Below are positions 1 through 5,444 of a DNA stretch of 5,444 nt, piece by piece. The translations under genes and the position numbers were made by a program. How positions within the stretch are numbered: the first letter of the stretch is position 1; the number at the start of each line of letters is the position of its first letter. The DNA comes from Spirosomataceae bacterium. Its GTDB lineage: Bacteria > Bacteroidota > Bacteroidia > Cytophagales > Spirosomataceae. The notes under the pieces are model-generated. The model saw only the letters and a list, made by a program, of their open reading frames with translations, was not told the DNA's origin and made no database searches. The stretch spans positions 1 through 5,444 of the forward strand of contig JALOLW010000471.1 of assembly GCA_025455795.1 (NCBI GenBank), written 5' to 3'.

Positions 1-783
1 CTCAAAATCGGAATGGTAACGGATAAGGTTTCGATTTTGGAAAAATTCAAAATGCTCAAAGAAGTGGGTTTTCACGGTGTAGAACTCGACTCGCCGCACG
101 ACCTCAACGCGAAGGAGATTTTGGAAGCCCGCGACAAAACGGGACTCGAACTGCCCGGCGTGGTCAATTCGGCGCATTGGAAGTACCCTTTCTCTGACCC
201 CGACCCCAAAGTGCGCGAAGTGTGCTTCAAAGCGATGGAAACGGCACTCAACGACTGCAAATTGTACGGCGGCACAACGGTGCTACTCGTACCGGGCGTG
301 GTCAATGACAAAGTGAGCTACCAAGACGCCTACGCCCGCGCCCAAGCCGAAATCCGCAAACTGATTCCGATGGCGGAGAAAACGGGCATCAAAATCTCGC
401 TCGAAAACGTCTGGAACAACTTCCTGCTGAGTCCGATGGAGGCGGCACGGTTTGTGGATGAAATCAACCACCCGCTCGTGGGCTGGTACTTCGACGTGGG
501 CAACGTGCTTCGCTATGGCTGGCCCGAGCATTGGATTGAAACCCTCGGCAAGCGCATTATGAAAATTGACATCAAAGAATACAGCCGCAAAAAACAACAA
601 GACGAGGGGCTTTGGAAAGGCTTCAACGTGGAGTTGATGGAAGGCGACTGCAATTGGCCCGTGGTCAATCAAGCCCTTGCCAAAATCGGTTATTCGGGTT
701 GGGCCTCTGCCGAAGTCCCCGGTGGTGACCGCAAACGCCTCGAATTTCTCAGTCAGCGCATGGACGCGCTCTTCAAAGCCTAA
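1..783 (+). CDS. Sugar phosphate isomerase/epimerase-like TIM-barrel protein (5' end outside window)
   Basis: The reading frame is open from base 1 (L-K-I-G before the first Met at 13), so the true start probably lies upstream and the gene is cut by the window edge. What remains looks like most of an AP endonuclease 2 / xylose isomerase-like TIM barrel. Counting from the Met at 13, family signs are the early GFHGVELDSP segment, SLENVWN with Glu131, YFDVGN with Asp161, KIDIKEY with Asp186 and AEVPGGD with Glu234. In this superfamily such acidic residues and a His on successive strands bind a divalent metal that drives ketose/aldose isomerisation or epimerisation. The third position, often His, is Asp here. 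The GLWKGFNVEL-x-EGDCNWP stretch is typical of the 'sugar phosphate isomerase/epimerase' proteins common in Bacteroidetes. Substrate cannot be told. Many relatives carry an export signal, but that part is missing here. The gene ends in its own terminator, so it is a separate transcription unit from the kinase. Confidence 0.85.
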   Translation, partial: LKIGMVTDKVSILEKFKMLKEVGFHGVELDSPHDLNAKEILEARDKTGLELPGVVNSAHWKYPFSDPDPKVREVCFKAMETALNDCKLYGGTTVLLVPGVVNDKVSYQDAYARAQAEIRKLIPMAEKTGIKISLENVWNNFLLSPMEAARFVDEINHPLVGWYFDVGNVLRYGWPEHWIETLGKRIMKIDIKEYSRKKQQDEGLWKGFNVELMEGDCNWPVVNQALAKIGYSGWASAEVPGGDRKRLEFLSQRMDALFKA

Positions 784-790
784 CTTCCGC

Positions 791-828
791 AGCCCTTCTA
801 AGTTGTCAAAACTTGGAGGGGCTTTTTT
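791..828 (+). terminator. Rho-independent terminator after the isomerase gene
   Basis: Left arm AGCCCTTCTAAGTT (791-804) pairs with AACTTGGAGGGGCT (810-823), giving a 14-bp stem with two G-U pairs and the loop GTCAA. It runs straight into a T-tract (823-828). It lies 8 bases after the isomerase stop codon and should end that transcript before the kinase promoter region. Confidence 0.9.
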
Positions 829-889
829 ATTTCATCACATTTTTGGGCGGTTTTGTCACAGATTGACACCAAGCTACGGCCTTGCGTCA

Positions 890-897
890 TAGTTTTG
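890..897 (+). promoter_or_regulatory. Bacteroidetes-type -7 promoter box for the kinase/regulator operon
   Basis: TAGTTTTG matches the Bacteroidetes sigma-factor -7 consensus TAnnTTTG exactly. A TTG at 863-865 could be the -33 element, but the 24-bp gap is longer than usual. Transcription would start near 903-905 and give a leader of about 40 bases before the ATG at 943. This position excludes the alternative TTG start at 853 for that transcript. Confidence 0.5.
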
Positions 898-942
898 GGG
901 CGTCAATCTATCAACAGTCATTTCTCTAAACGCCCGATTCTT

Positions 943-2532
943 ATGACGCTTTCACTTTTCCGCCGCATCGAATTTTGGTTTATCAGTACCATTTTTAGTG
1001 TCACTTTTGGCAAAACTGTCTATGACCAATACGCTCATAGTCAGGGTGTTTTGCAAAAATTGGAGCTTGCCGAACTTCGCCGTATCAGTAAGCTGTACGA
1101 CTGGCAAACCAACGGCCTCGCGCCGCTTTTGGTACTGGGACTGGCTATCTATGTAGTTTGGCTGTTGCTCAGTCGGGTCTTTTTGTCGCGCTACACCCAC
1201 GCCACGCGCTACCAAACGCTGATTTATGTGATAAGCGTGCTGGGATTGGTTTTTGGGGCAGTGGTGTATTATTTAAGTTTTTGGAAAGACTTGGATTATC
1301 GGTACGTGGTGGATTGGTGCGGCGAAAACGGCCACGAGTGGGTGGATAGGCAAATCATCGGGGCCAAGGTCCGTTCGCCTTTTCGGTGGCTCAATGTATT
1401 TTTTCTGATAGCCGATATTGTCATGAAGTTGGGGCTGTATTTGGGCATTTCGCAGTTGTTTCAATGGTCACTGCAACAGCCTGAAAATGAAGAGAATATT
1501 AATGCAAAAATACTTAAAGAGGGCAGTATATTAGCATTGATTGCCCTGATAGTTGTGGTTACACTCCAATTGCCCCATTTTCATCTTTTTGGTACACAGT
1601 TTCTTTTCGCTTTAGCTGGTTTTGGCCACTCCTATTTATTCTATAAAAACATATTGAGGCGGCCTGAAAAAACAGAAATAAAGAGGTTTAGGCAAGATTG
1701 GTTAATTTTTCTAATTTATGCGTTGATAGCATCTACCTTGTTGAGTGTGGCAGAATATATATCAGATTCTATTTACCAATATCGGTATGTAGGAGATTAT
1801 CAATATGGTTATAGACGATACTATCCAATGTCTCCCTTAAACTTTATCATTAATAATTTCATTTTTGTTGTTTTTGTGGCAATCGGCTCTGTTTTACTAC
1901 GTCTTCTGGCGGTGCGCCCCTGGCAAATTCGCTTTCGGGGCAAGCAGGCCGAGTTGGCGGGGTTGCAGTCGCAGGTCAATCCGCATTTTTTGTTCAATGC
2001 CCTCAACACGCTTTACGCTTCGGCCATCATCGAAAACGCCGAGCGCACATCGGGCGGGATTCAGAAACTATCGGACATGATGCGGTTTATGCTCCACGAA
2101 AACAACAAGACCCAGATTGACATCCGCCAAGAAGTCAATTACCTGAAAAATTACATTGATTTACAACAACTTAGAACAAGCGGCATCAAAGATTTTGAAC
2201 TCAAAACCGATCTCGACGACACACTCTGTCTCCAATCCATCGTGCCGATGTTGCTCGTGCCGTTTGTTGAAAATGCCTTCAAACACGGTATCAGTATGCG
2301 GCAAAAATCGTGGATTGATATTAAATTGCGCTGCGACGGGCAGCAACTGTATTTCGCGGTTTTCAATAGTTTTCACCCCAAATCAGACCAAGACCCCGAG
2401 CGCAATGCGTCAGGGATAGGGTTGGAGAATGTCAAAAAACGCTTGCAACTGCTTTATCCCAAAAAACACCAGCTCAGTATTCACCAAACCGAGCGCGAAT
2501 TTTCGATTAATCTGACCGTCAAACTCAAATAA
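943..2532 (+). CDS. LytS-type membrane sensor histidine kinase (His_kinase / HATPase_c)
   Basis: A 529-residue sensor kinase of the LytS/YehU class. The ATG at 943 is preferred over an in-frame TTG at 853 because it follows the probable promoter and is the first ATG. Residues 1-320 hold about eight membrane segments: roughly 9-27 (weak), 59-81, 92-114, 149-173, 194-210, 216-234, 253-270 and 299-319. The Arg/Lys-rich loop at 235-252 suggests the usual positive-inside orientation with a cytoplasmic kinase. The catalytic part has the H-box LQSQVNPHFLFNALNTLY with His348 as the phosphorylated residue, the N-box LVPFVENAFKHG with Asn444, and a glycine box SGIGLENVKKRL at 490-501. It should autophosphorylate and pass phosphate to the regulator encoded next, with which it overlaps by one base (TAATG). 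The membrane part matches no sensor domain I can name, so the signal is unknown. Two oddities: bases 1501-1860 are only about 34 % GC, and the outer loop 272-294 holds nine tyrosines. Confidence 0.93.
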   Translation: MTLSLFRRIEFWFISTIFSVTFGKTVYDQYAHSQGVLQKLELAELRRISKLYDWQTNGLAPLLVLGLAIYVVWLLLSRVFLSRYTHATRYQTLIYVISVLGLVFGAVVYYLSFWKDLDYRYVVDWCGENGHEWVDRQIIGAKVRSPFRWLNVFFLIADIVMKLGLYLGISQLFQWSLQQPENEENINAKILKEGSILALIALIVVVTLQLPHFHLFGTQFLFALAGFGHSYLFYKNILRRPEKTEIKRFRQDWLIFLIYALIASTLLSVAEYISDSIYQYRYVGDYQYGYRRYYPMSPLNFIINNFIFVVFVAIGSVLLRLLAVRPWQIRFRGKQAELAGLQSQVNPHFLFNALNTLYASAIIENAERTSGGIQKLSDMMRFMLHENNKTQIDIRQEVNYLKNYIDLQQLRTSGIKDFELKTDLDDTLCLQSIVPMLLVPFVENAFKHGISMRQKSWIDIKLRCDGQQLYFAVFNSFHPKSDQDPERNASGIGLENVKKRLQLLYPKKHQLSIHQTEREFSINLTVKLK

Positions 2533-3194
2533 TGCTCCGAACCATTGCGATAGACGACGAAGCCCCCGCGCTCGAAATCATCAAAAACTACGCCGCCAAA
2601 GTGCCTTTTTTGGAACTAAACGCAACGTTTTTGGATGCTTTTGAGGCAATGGCCTACCTCAAAAACGAACCGATTGACTTGATTTTTTTGGACATCAAAA
2701 TGCCCGATATTTCAGGTTTGGAGTTTCTACGGACGCTCTCTCGCCCACCCATGGTGATTTTCACGACAGGCTACCAAGAATACGCTGTACAAAGCTACGA
2801 CCACAATGCCGTGGACTACCTACTCAAAGTGTTTAGTTTGGAGCGTTTTCTGAAAGCCTGCAACAAAGCCTACGACCTTTGGCAAAAATCTCAAGCCAAC
2901 GTGCCAGTGATAGATTATATCTTCGTGAAAGACGGCTACGAAAGTGTCAGGGTGTTTTTTGATGATATTTTGTATATCGAAGCCAAAGGCAACTACGCGC
3001 TGTTTGTCACCAAGCAGCAGTCGGTGGTGGGGCGAATCACGATGAAAGAGGCCATCGCGCTGCTGCCCAAGCCGCAGTTTGTGCGCGTACACAAGTCGTA
3101 CATCGTAGCACGCGATAAAATCGAAAAATTTGACCGCTATTACGCGGCCATTGGAACAAAGAAAATACCGATAGGAGGAGAATACAAGATTTAG
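2532..3194 (+). CDS. LytTR-family response regulator (receiver + LytTR DNA-binding domain)
   Basis: A 220-residue two-domain regulator and the partner of the kinase just upstream; its ATG uses the last base of the kinase stop codon, implying translational coupling. The receiver domain (about 1-120) shows the acidic pair Asp8/Asp9, the phosphorylated Asp54 in LIFLDIKMPD, Thr79 in the FTTGY strand, and the conserved Lys99. Lys99 is followed by Val100 where nearly all receivers have a cis-proline (LLKVF instead of LLKPF). Residues about 128-218 form a LytTR domain: YIFVKDGYESVRV, then DILYIEAKGNYALF, then FVRVHKSYIVARDKIEKF and the closing IPIGGEY. LytTR domains bind direct repeats of about 9 bp in promoters. 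The protein stops two residues after that Tyr (at K-I), perhaps 5-10 residues earlier than many relatives, and the stop is followed 6 bases later by a tandem repeat. Target genes are unknown; autoregulation is common in this family. Confidence 0.93.
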   Translation: MLRTIAIDDEAPALEIIKNYAAKVPFLELNATFLDAFEAMAYLKNEPIDLIFLDIKMPDISGLEFLRTLSRPPMVIFTTGYQEYAVQSYDHNAVDYLLKVFSLERFLKACNKAYDLWQKSQANVPVIDYIFVKDGYESVRVFFDDILYIEAKGNYALFVTKQQSVVGRITMKEAIALLPKPQFVRVHKSYIVARDKIEKFDRYYAAIGTKKIPIGGEYKI

Positions 3195-3200
3195 GACGAT

Positions 3201-3240
3201 GTACAAGGGTGTACGAGAAAGTACAAGGGTGTACGAGAAA
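3201..3240. repeat. Perfect tandem duplication of a 20-bp unit with GTAC every 10 bp
   Basis: The unit GTACAAGGGTGTACGAGAAA occurs twice without mismatch (3201-3220 and 3221-3240), starting 6 bases after the regulator stop codon. Each unit holds two GTAC tetramers, so GTAC recurs at 3201, 3211, 3221 and 3231, exactly 10 bp apart, about one DNA turn. It may be a protein-binding array, a minisatellite made by slippage, or a dispersed genomic repeat; the sequence alone cannot decide. Confidence 0.9.
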
Positions 3241-3243
3241 AAA

Positions 3244-3273
3244 TGCAATCAACTATTTTTGATAAGTTGAGCA
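3244..3273 (+). other. Weak hairpin downstream of the regulator gene
   Basis: TCAACT (3249-3254) pairs with AGTTGA (3265-3270) around a 10-base loop. TGC/GCA extends the stem by three pairs past a two-base AA bulge. No T-tract follows, so a terminator role is doubtful; it could act as a 3' mRNA end or be chance in AT-rich DNA. Confidence 0.3.
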
Positions 3274-3341
3274 AATAATATTGTGTATTGAGAATTAAAT
3301 AATGCACTCATTTTCAATGCTTTACTTTTTTATTTTTTGCC

Positions 3342-3354
3342 TTGATACTATCAA
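3342..3354. repeat. 13-base dyad TTGATACTATCAA
   Basis: TTGATA and TATCAA form a perfect inverted repeat around a single central C. Its size suits a small dimeric regulator, but no regulator can be assigned, and short dyads arise easily in AT-rich DNA. Confidence 0.4.
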
Positions 3355-3495
3355 CAAAATACGTTGTACTACTCGAGGGTACGGTTCTTTCAAAACCTCT
3401 GCTGGGTGGTTTTAAAGTTCGCATTTCAAAATTCACATTACTTTGGGAATTTTTATATAAGTACAGTGTTTTGAAAGTTATTTCATGTATTTTGA

Positions 3496-3560
3496 ACCGC
3501 TAAGGCGCAAAGGCACTATGTTTTTTGTATTCATTCTTAGCGTCCTTGCGTCTTGGCGGT
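3496..3560. repeat. Large imperfect inverted repeat (ACCGCTAAGGCGCAAAGG-type element)
   Basis: Bases 3496-3520 pair with 3536-3560 in a 25-position stem with three G-U pairs and three mismatches (3511/3545, 3515/3541, 3519/3537). The 15-base loop begins with six T. It is more GC-rich than the surrounding spacer and begins and ends sharply. From general memory, similar ACCGC-AAG-CGCAAAG sequences are scattered between genes in many Bacteroidetes and other genomes, so this is probably a dispersed REP-like or mobile palindromic element and not part of a gene. Confidence 0.7.
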
Positions 3561-3628
3561 AGAATTAATAATAGAAGAAAATTTATAAATCACGGTAATA
3601 AGTTTAAACAACTTCGGTTTGTAATTCG

Positions 3629-3636
3629 TACTTTCG
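3629..3636 (+). promoter_or_regulatory. Possible -7 promoter box for the LolD-like gene
   Basis: TACTTTCG differs from the Bacteroidetes -7 consensus TAnnTTTG at one base. It would start transcription near 3641-3643 and give a leader of roughly 28 bases before the ATG at 3670. No matching -33 TTG is present at normal spacing, so this is tentative. If correct, it rules out the in-frame TTG at 3640 as the start. Confidence 0.35.
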
Positions 3637-3669
3637 TTTTTGACAAATCCATTTTTCAAAGCTTTCATC

Positions 3670-4317
3670 ATGCTCAAAGCGCGCCAGATTGTTCGCAAAT
3701 ACGGTGATTTATCGGTTCTCAAAAACATTGATTTAGACGTACAACGGGGCGAAATCGTGACCATCGTGGGGGCGTCGGGGGCGGGCAAAAGCACCCTACT
3801 CCAAATCTTAGGTACCCTCGACCGCCCCGACGCAGGCCAAGTATGGCTCGCCGATACCGACGTTTTCGCGCTCAAAGACAAGGCATTAGCGGCCTTTCGC
3901 AACGAAAAAATCGGGTTTGTGTTTCAGTTTCACAACCTCCTGCCTGAGTTTACGGCACTCGAAAACGTTTGTATGCCCGCGTGGATTGGGGGCAAAAACA
4001 GCCAAGTCGAAGCTCGCGCGACGGAGCTTCTGGCCAAACTCGGTTTGCAAGACCGTGGGCATCACTTGCCCTCGCAGCTATCGGGTGGCGAGCAGCAGCG
4101 GGTGGCGGTGGCGCGGTCGCTCATCAACAAGCCCGCCATTATTTTTGCCGACGAGCCGAGCGGCAACTTGGATTCTAAAAACGCCGAGGAACTGCACCAA
4201 CTCTTTTTTCGCCTGCGCGACGAATTTGGGCAGACCTTTGTCATCGTGACGCACAACGAGCATTTGGCCGCTTTGGCCGACCGCCGACTCGAAATCCGCG
4301 ACGGGAAAACGCTGTAA
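3670..4317 (+). CDS. LolD-type ABC transporter ATP-binding protein
   Basis: A 215-residue single-domain ATPase of the LolD/MacB-like class, which powers lipoprotein release or related export at the inner membrane. The ATG at 3670 gives the normal MLKARQIVRKYG opening; the in-frame TTG ten codons earlier adds nothing recognisable. All nucleotide-binding motifs are intact: Walker A GASGAGKST (34-42), Q-loop Gln86, signature LSGGE (137-141) followed by QQRVAVARSL, Walker B IIFADE (157-162) with catalytic Glu162, D-loop GNLDS (165-169) and switch His195. The LLPEFTALENV stretch after the Q-loop is characteristic of LolD proteins. No FtsX/LolC/LolE-type permease is present downstream, so the ATPase must pair with a permease encoded elsewhere or left of the window; the next gene's membrane layout does not fit that role. 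The family is very broad, so the exact substrate is uncertain. Confidence 0.93.
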   Translation: MLKARQIVRKYGDLSVLKNIDLDVQRGEIVTIVGASGAGKSTLLQILGTLDRPDAGQVWLADTDVFALKDKALAAFRNEKIGFVFQFHNLLPEFTALENVCMPAWIGGKNSQVEARATELLAKLGLQDRGHHLPSQLSGGEQQRVAVARSLINKPAIIFADEPSGNLDSKNAEELHQLFFRLRDEFGQTFVIVTHNEHLAALADRRLEIRDGKTL

Positions 4318-4371
4318 AACAATTCATTAGGGGATTTATCCAACGGTAGCAATCATGTCACACAGACTCCG

Positions 4372-4379
4372 TAAGTTTG
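4372..4379 (+). promoter_or_regulatory. Possible -7 promoter box for the terminal membrane-protein gene
   Basis: TAAGTTTG matches the Bacteroidetes consensus TAnnTTTG exactly and lies 26 bases before the ATG at 4405, leaving a leader of about 20 bases. There is no clear TTG at -33, and no terminator is seen after the ATPase gene, so read-through from that gene remains possible. Confidence 0.4.
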
Positions 4380-4404
4380 TGCTGAATCTAAACTTGATAC
4401 CGTT

Positions 4405-5444
4405 ATGAAAGCTTTTATGGATACGTTTCTTGGCAAACTGTGGCATTATCTCAAGCTCATCGTCATCAAAATCTTCCGAAGACTTTGGTGGGTTTTTCAC
4501 AACATTTTTCTCAACAAATACGTCCGTGCTTTTATCTTGTTTTTGGGCAAGATATGGCTCAGTATTGTTTTGCTGTTGATGCAGTTTTTGTTTGTTCAGG
4601 TAGAGCAAGCCCGCGATATTTTGGCCGACACTGACACTTCTCTCATCACCAGTACAACCACTCATTTGTCGGCGTTTGTGTCGTCGTTGGCCACGTGGTA
4701 TTATCTGCGTATTTTGTTTTTGCTGACCAGTTTTACCTCCGTCAAGACCGATACTCATGACCTCAATCAGTACGAACAAAATACCGATGGGCGAAATTGG
4801 CTCAGACTCAAACCCGTTGATTTAAAGACAATTCAGATGTTCAGTCGGTGGTTGCCGCCCATTTTAGGAGCGTTGCCTATGTTGGGATTAGTGGTGGCTT
4901 TTTCGGCTATTGGTCACAGTCTTCACGTCTTTATTCAGTTGGGGCTTGTGTTTGCTTACACGCTTATTTTTTACCGAGACCGCAGGTACGTACCCGATGC
5001 TCGTCTTCAAGACATCAAAACGCAATGGAAACGGGAGAACCAACTCACGGAAGAAGAACAAAATCGGATTGACTTGGCGCGTGATTATGAGCTAACGTTC
5101 CCGATTGAGTTCAAAGACCTCCTGCCTCTTCACAAAGGCCTTGTTGGGGTAGGGTTGGGGCTGTTTACGCTGTTTTTGTTGTGGGCCATTAGTTTCAAAC
5201 TCAACCTCTTTTTCAGTACTTTTATTGGTCCTATCGCCGTGGTATTTTTGGCGTTGAGTATGTGGACATTGGCGGGCAATGTCTTGATTTACGTTGATTT
5301 TCAAGTCAAAGCCCCAGTCTCCTTTGCCGTACTGGCCATGCTGCTATTGGGGATGGGAGGCAACAACAATCACCAGATTCGTACCCTCAACAAGCCCTAT
5401 TATTTTTCCAAAAAAGACGATAAACAGAAAGAAATTACCGCCTA
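4405..5444 (+). CDS. Multi-pass membrane protein, N-terminal part (3' end outside window)
   Basis: The frame runs without a stop from the ATG at 4405 to the last base, giving 346 residues of a longer protein. An in-frame TAA at 4372-4374 limits the start; the ATG at 4417 is an alternative. After a basic, Trp-rich amphipathic N-terminus (1-40), hydrophobic segments lie at roughly 42-66, 88-112, 148-170, 173-190, 245-263, 268-297 and 303-319. A charged, Glu-rich soluble stretch at 191-240 (RENQLTEEEQNRID) separates two membrane blocks. The last membrane segment leads into NNNHQIRTLN (320-329). I do not recognise the protein with certainty. A membrane part ending in an N-x-NH-x-(V/I)R motif recalls the N-terminal anchors of some large bacterial patatin-like phospholipase proteins, but the catalytic domain that would prove it lies beyond the window. 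It is separated from the LolD-like gene by 87 bases and does not look like an FtsX-type permease. Confidence 0.85.
   Translation, partial: MKAFMDTFLGKLWHYLKLIVIKIFRRLWWVFHNIFLNKYVRAFILFLGKIWLSIVLLLMQFLFVQVEQARDILADTDTSLITSTTTHLSAFVSSLATWYYLRILFLLTSFTSVKTDTHDLNQYEQNTDGRNWLRLKPVDLKTIQMFSRWLPPILGALPMLGLVVAFSAIGHSLHVFIQLGLVFAYTLIFYRDRRYVPDARLQDIKTQWKRENQLTEEEQNRIDLARDYELTFPIEFKDLLPLHKGLVGVGLGLFTLFLLWAISFKLNLFFSTFIGPIAVVFLALSMWTLAGNVLIYVDFQVKAPVSFAVLAMLLLGMGGNNNHQIRTLNKPYYFSKKDDKQKEITA

Larger units (their letters stand above)
3195..3669. other. AT-rich non-coding region between the regulator and the ABC ATPase
   Basis: No credible gene is visible on either strand across these 475 bases; open frames here are short and have no protein-like features. 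Bases 3241-3480 are about 29 % GC by hand count, well below the flanking genes. The region contains a 20-bp tandem duplication, a weak hairpin, a 13-base dyad, a large imperfect hairpin and a probable promoter, each listed separately. The octamer TTTCAAAA occurs at 3388 and 3424, with its inverse TTTTGAAA at 3469. No hairpin followed directly by a T-tract was found, so where the kinase/regulator transcript ends is unclear. Confidence 0.7.

Noticed and set aside
283..672. 129-residue open frame on the minus strand
   Set aside because: It lies wholly inside the isomerase gene, has no known domain, and is explained by the codon bias of the + strand gene.
853..942. In-frame TTG extension of the kinase by 30 residues
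   Set aside because: It starts close behind the terminator, upstream of the exact TAGTTTTG promoter box, and encodes no recognisable signal or domain; the ATG at 943 fits better.
3201..3240. CRISPR-like array
   Set aside because: The two 20-bp units are directly adjacent with no spacers, and no cas gene is near.
2820..3248. 142-residue open frame on the minus strand over the regulator
   Set aside because: It is antisense to conserved receiver and LytTR motifs and begins inside the tandem repeat region.
3321..3340. T-rich stretch as terminator of the kinase/regulator operon
   Set aside because: No stable stem precedes the T-runs; only three-base pairings were found.
3640..3669. In-frame TTG extension of the ABC ATPase by 10 residues
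   Set aside because: LolD-like proteins normally begin close to the MLKARQIVRKYG-type opening found at the ATG at 3670, and the possible promoter would place the transcript start near or after 3640.
3525..3707. 60-residue open frame across the spacer hairpin
   Set aside because: It starts in the loop of the palindromic element, runs into the ATPase gene in another frame and shows no protein-like composition.
4336..4779. 147-residue open frame on the minus strand
   Set aside because: It is antisense to the open + strand membrane-protein frame, is rich in Gln/Lys without any domain pattern, and the + strand frame has clear membrane segments.
4405..5444. Terminal membrane protein as the FtsX/LolE-type permease of the ATPase
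   Set aside because: Those permeases have four membrane segments with a large outer domain after the first; this protein has about seven segments in two blocks and a charged linker.

Overview
The window looks like chromosomal DNA of a Bacteroidetes bacterium, most likely of the order Cytophagales (Runella/Spirosoma-like; this placement is inference). Three things point that way: promoter-like TAnnTTTG boxes instead of classical -10 boxes, no clear Shine-Dalgarno sequences at the chosen starts, and a LytS-type histidine kinase fused by a 1-base overlap to a LytTR response regulator. Coding DNA is moderately GC-rich, while the main spacer is about 29 % GC over positions 3241-3480.

All genes are on the + strand. 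(1) 1-783 is the 3' part of a sugar phosphate isomerase/epimerase-like TIM-barrel gene, closed by a good rho-independent terminator at 791-828. (2) 943-3194 is a two-gene operon: a multi-pass membrane histidine kinase and its LytTR-domain response regulator. (3) 3195-3669 is a 475-bp AT-rich non-coding region. It holds a perfect 20-bp tandem duplication, a short dyad and a large imperfect hairpin built from an ACCGCTAAGGCGCAAAGG-like sequence. (4) 3670-4317 is a LolD-type ABC transporter ATPase without its permease nearby. (5) 4405 to the window end is the N-terminal 346 residues of a multi-pass membrane protein that is still open at the edge.

The kinase and regulator almost certainly form one signalling pair: the sensor detects an unknown cue in the membrane or periplasm and phosphorylates the regulator, which binds DNA. 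Nothing in the sequence ties the isomerase fragment, the LolD-like ATPase or the last membrane protein to that pair.

No convincing new defence, mobile or biosynthetic system is visible. The points most worth a second look are the low-GC block inside the sensor gene, its tyrosine-rich loop, the helically phased GTAC repeat directly after the regulator gene, the hairpin element, and the unfinished membrane protein at the right edge.
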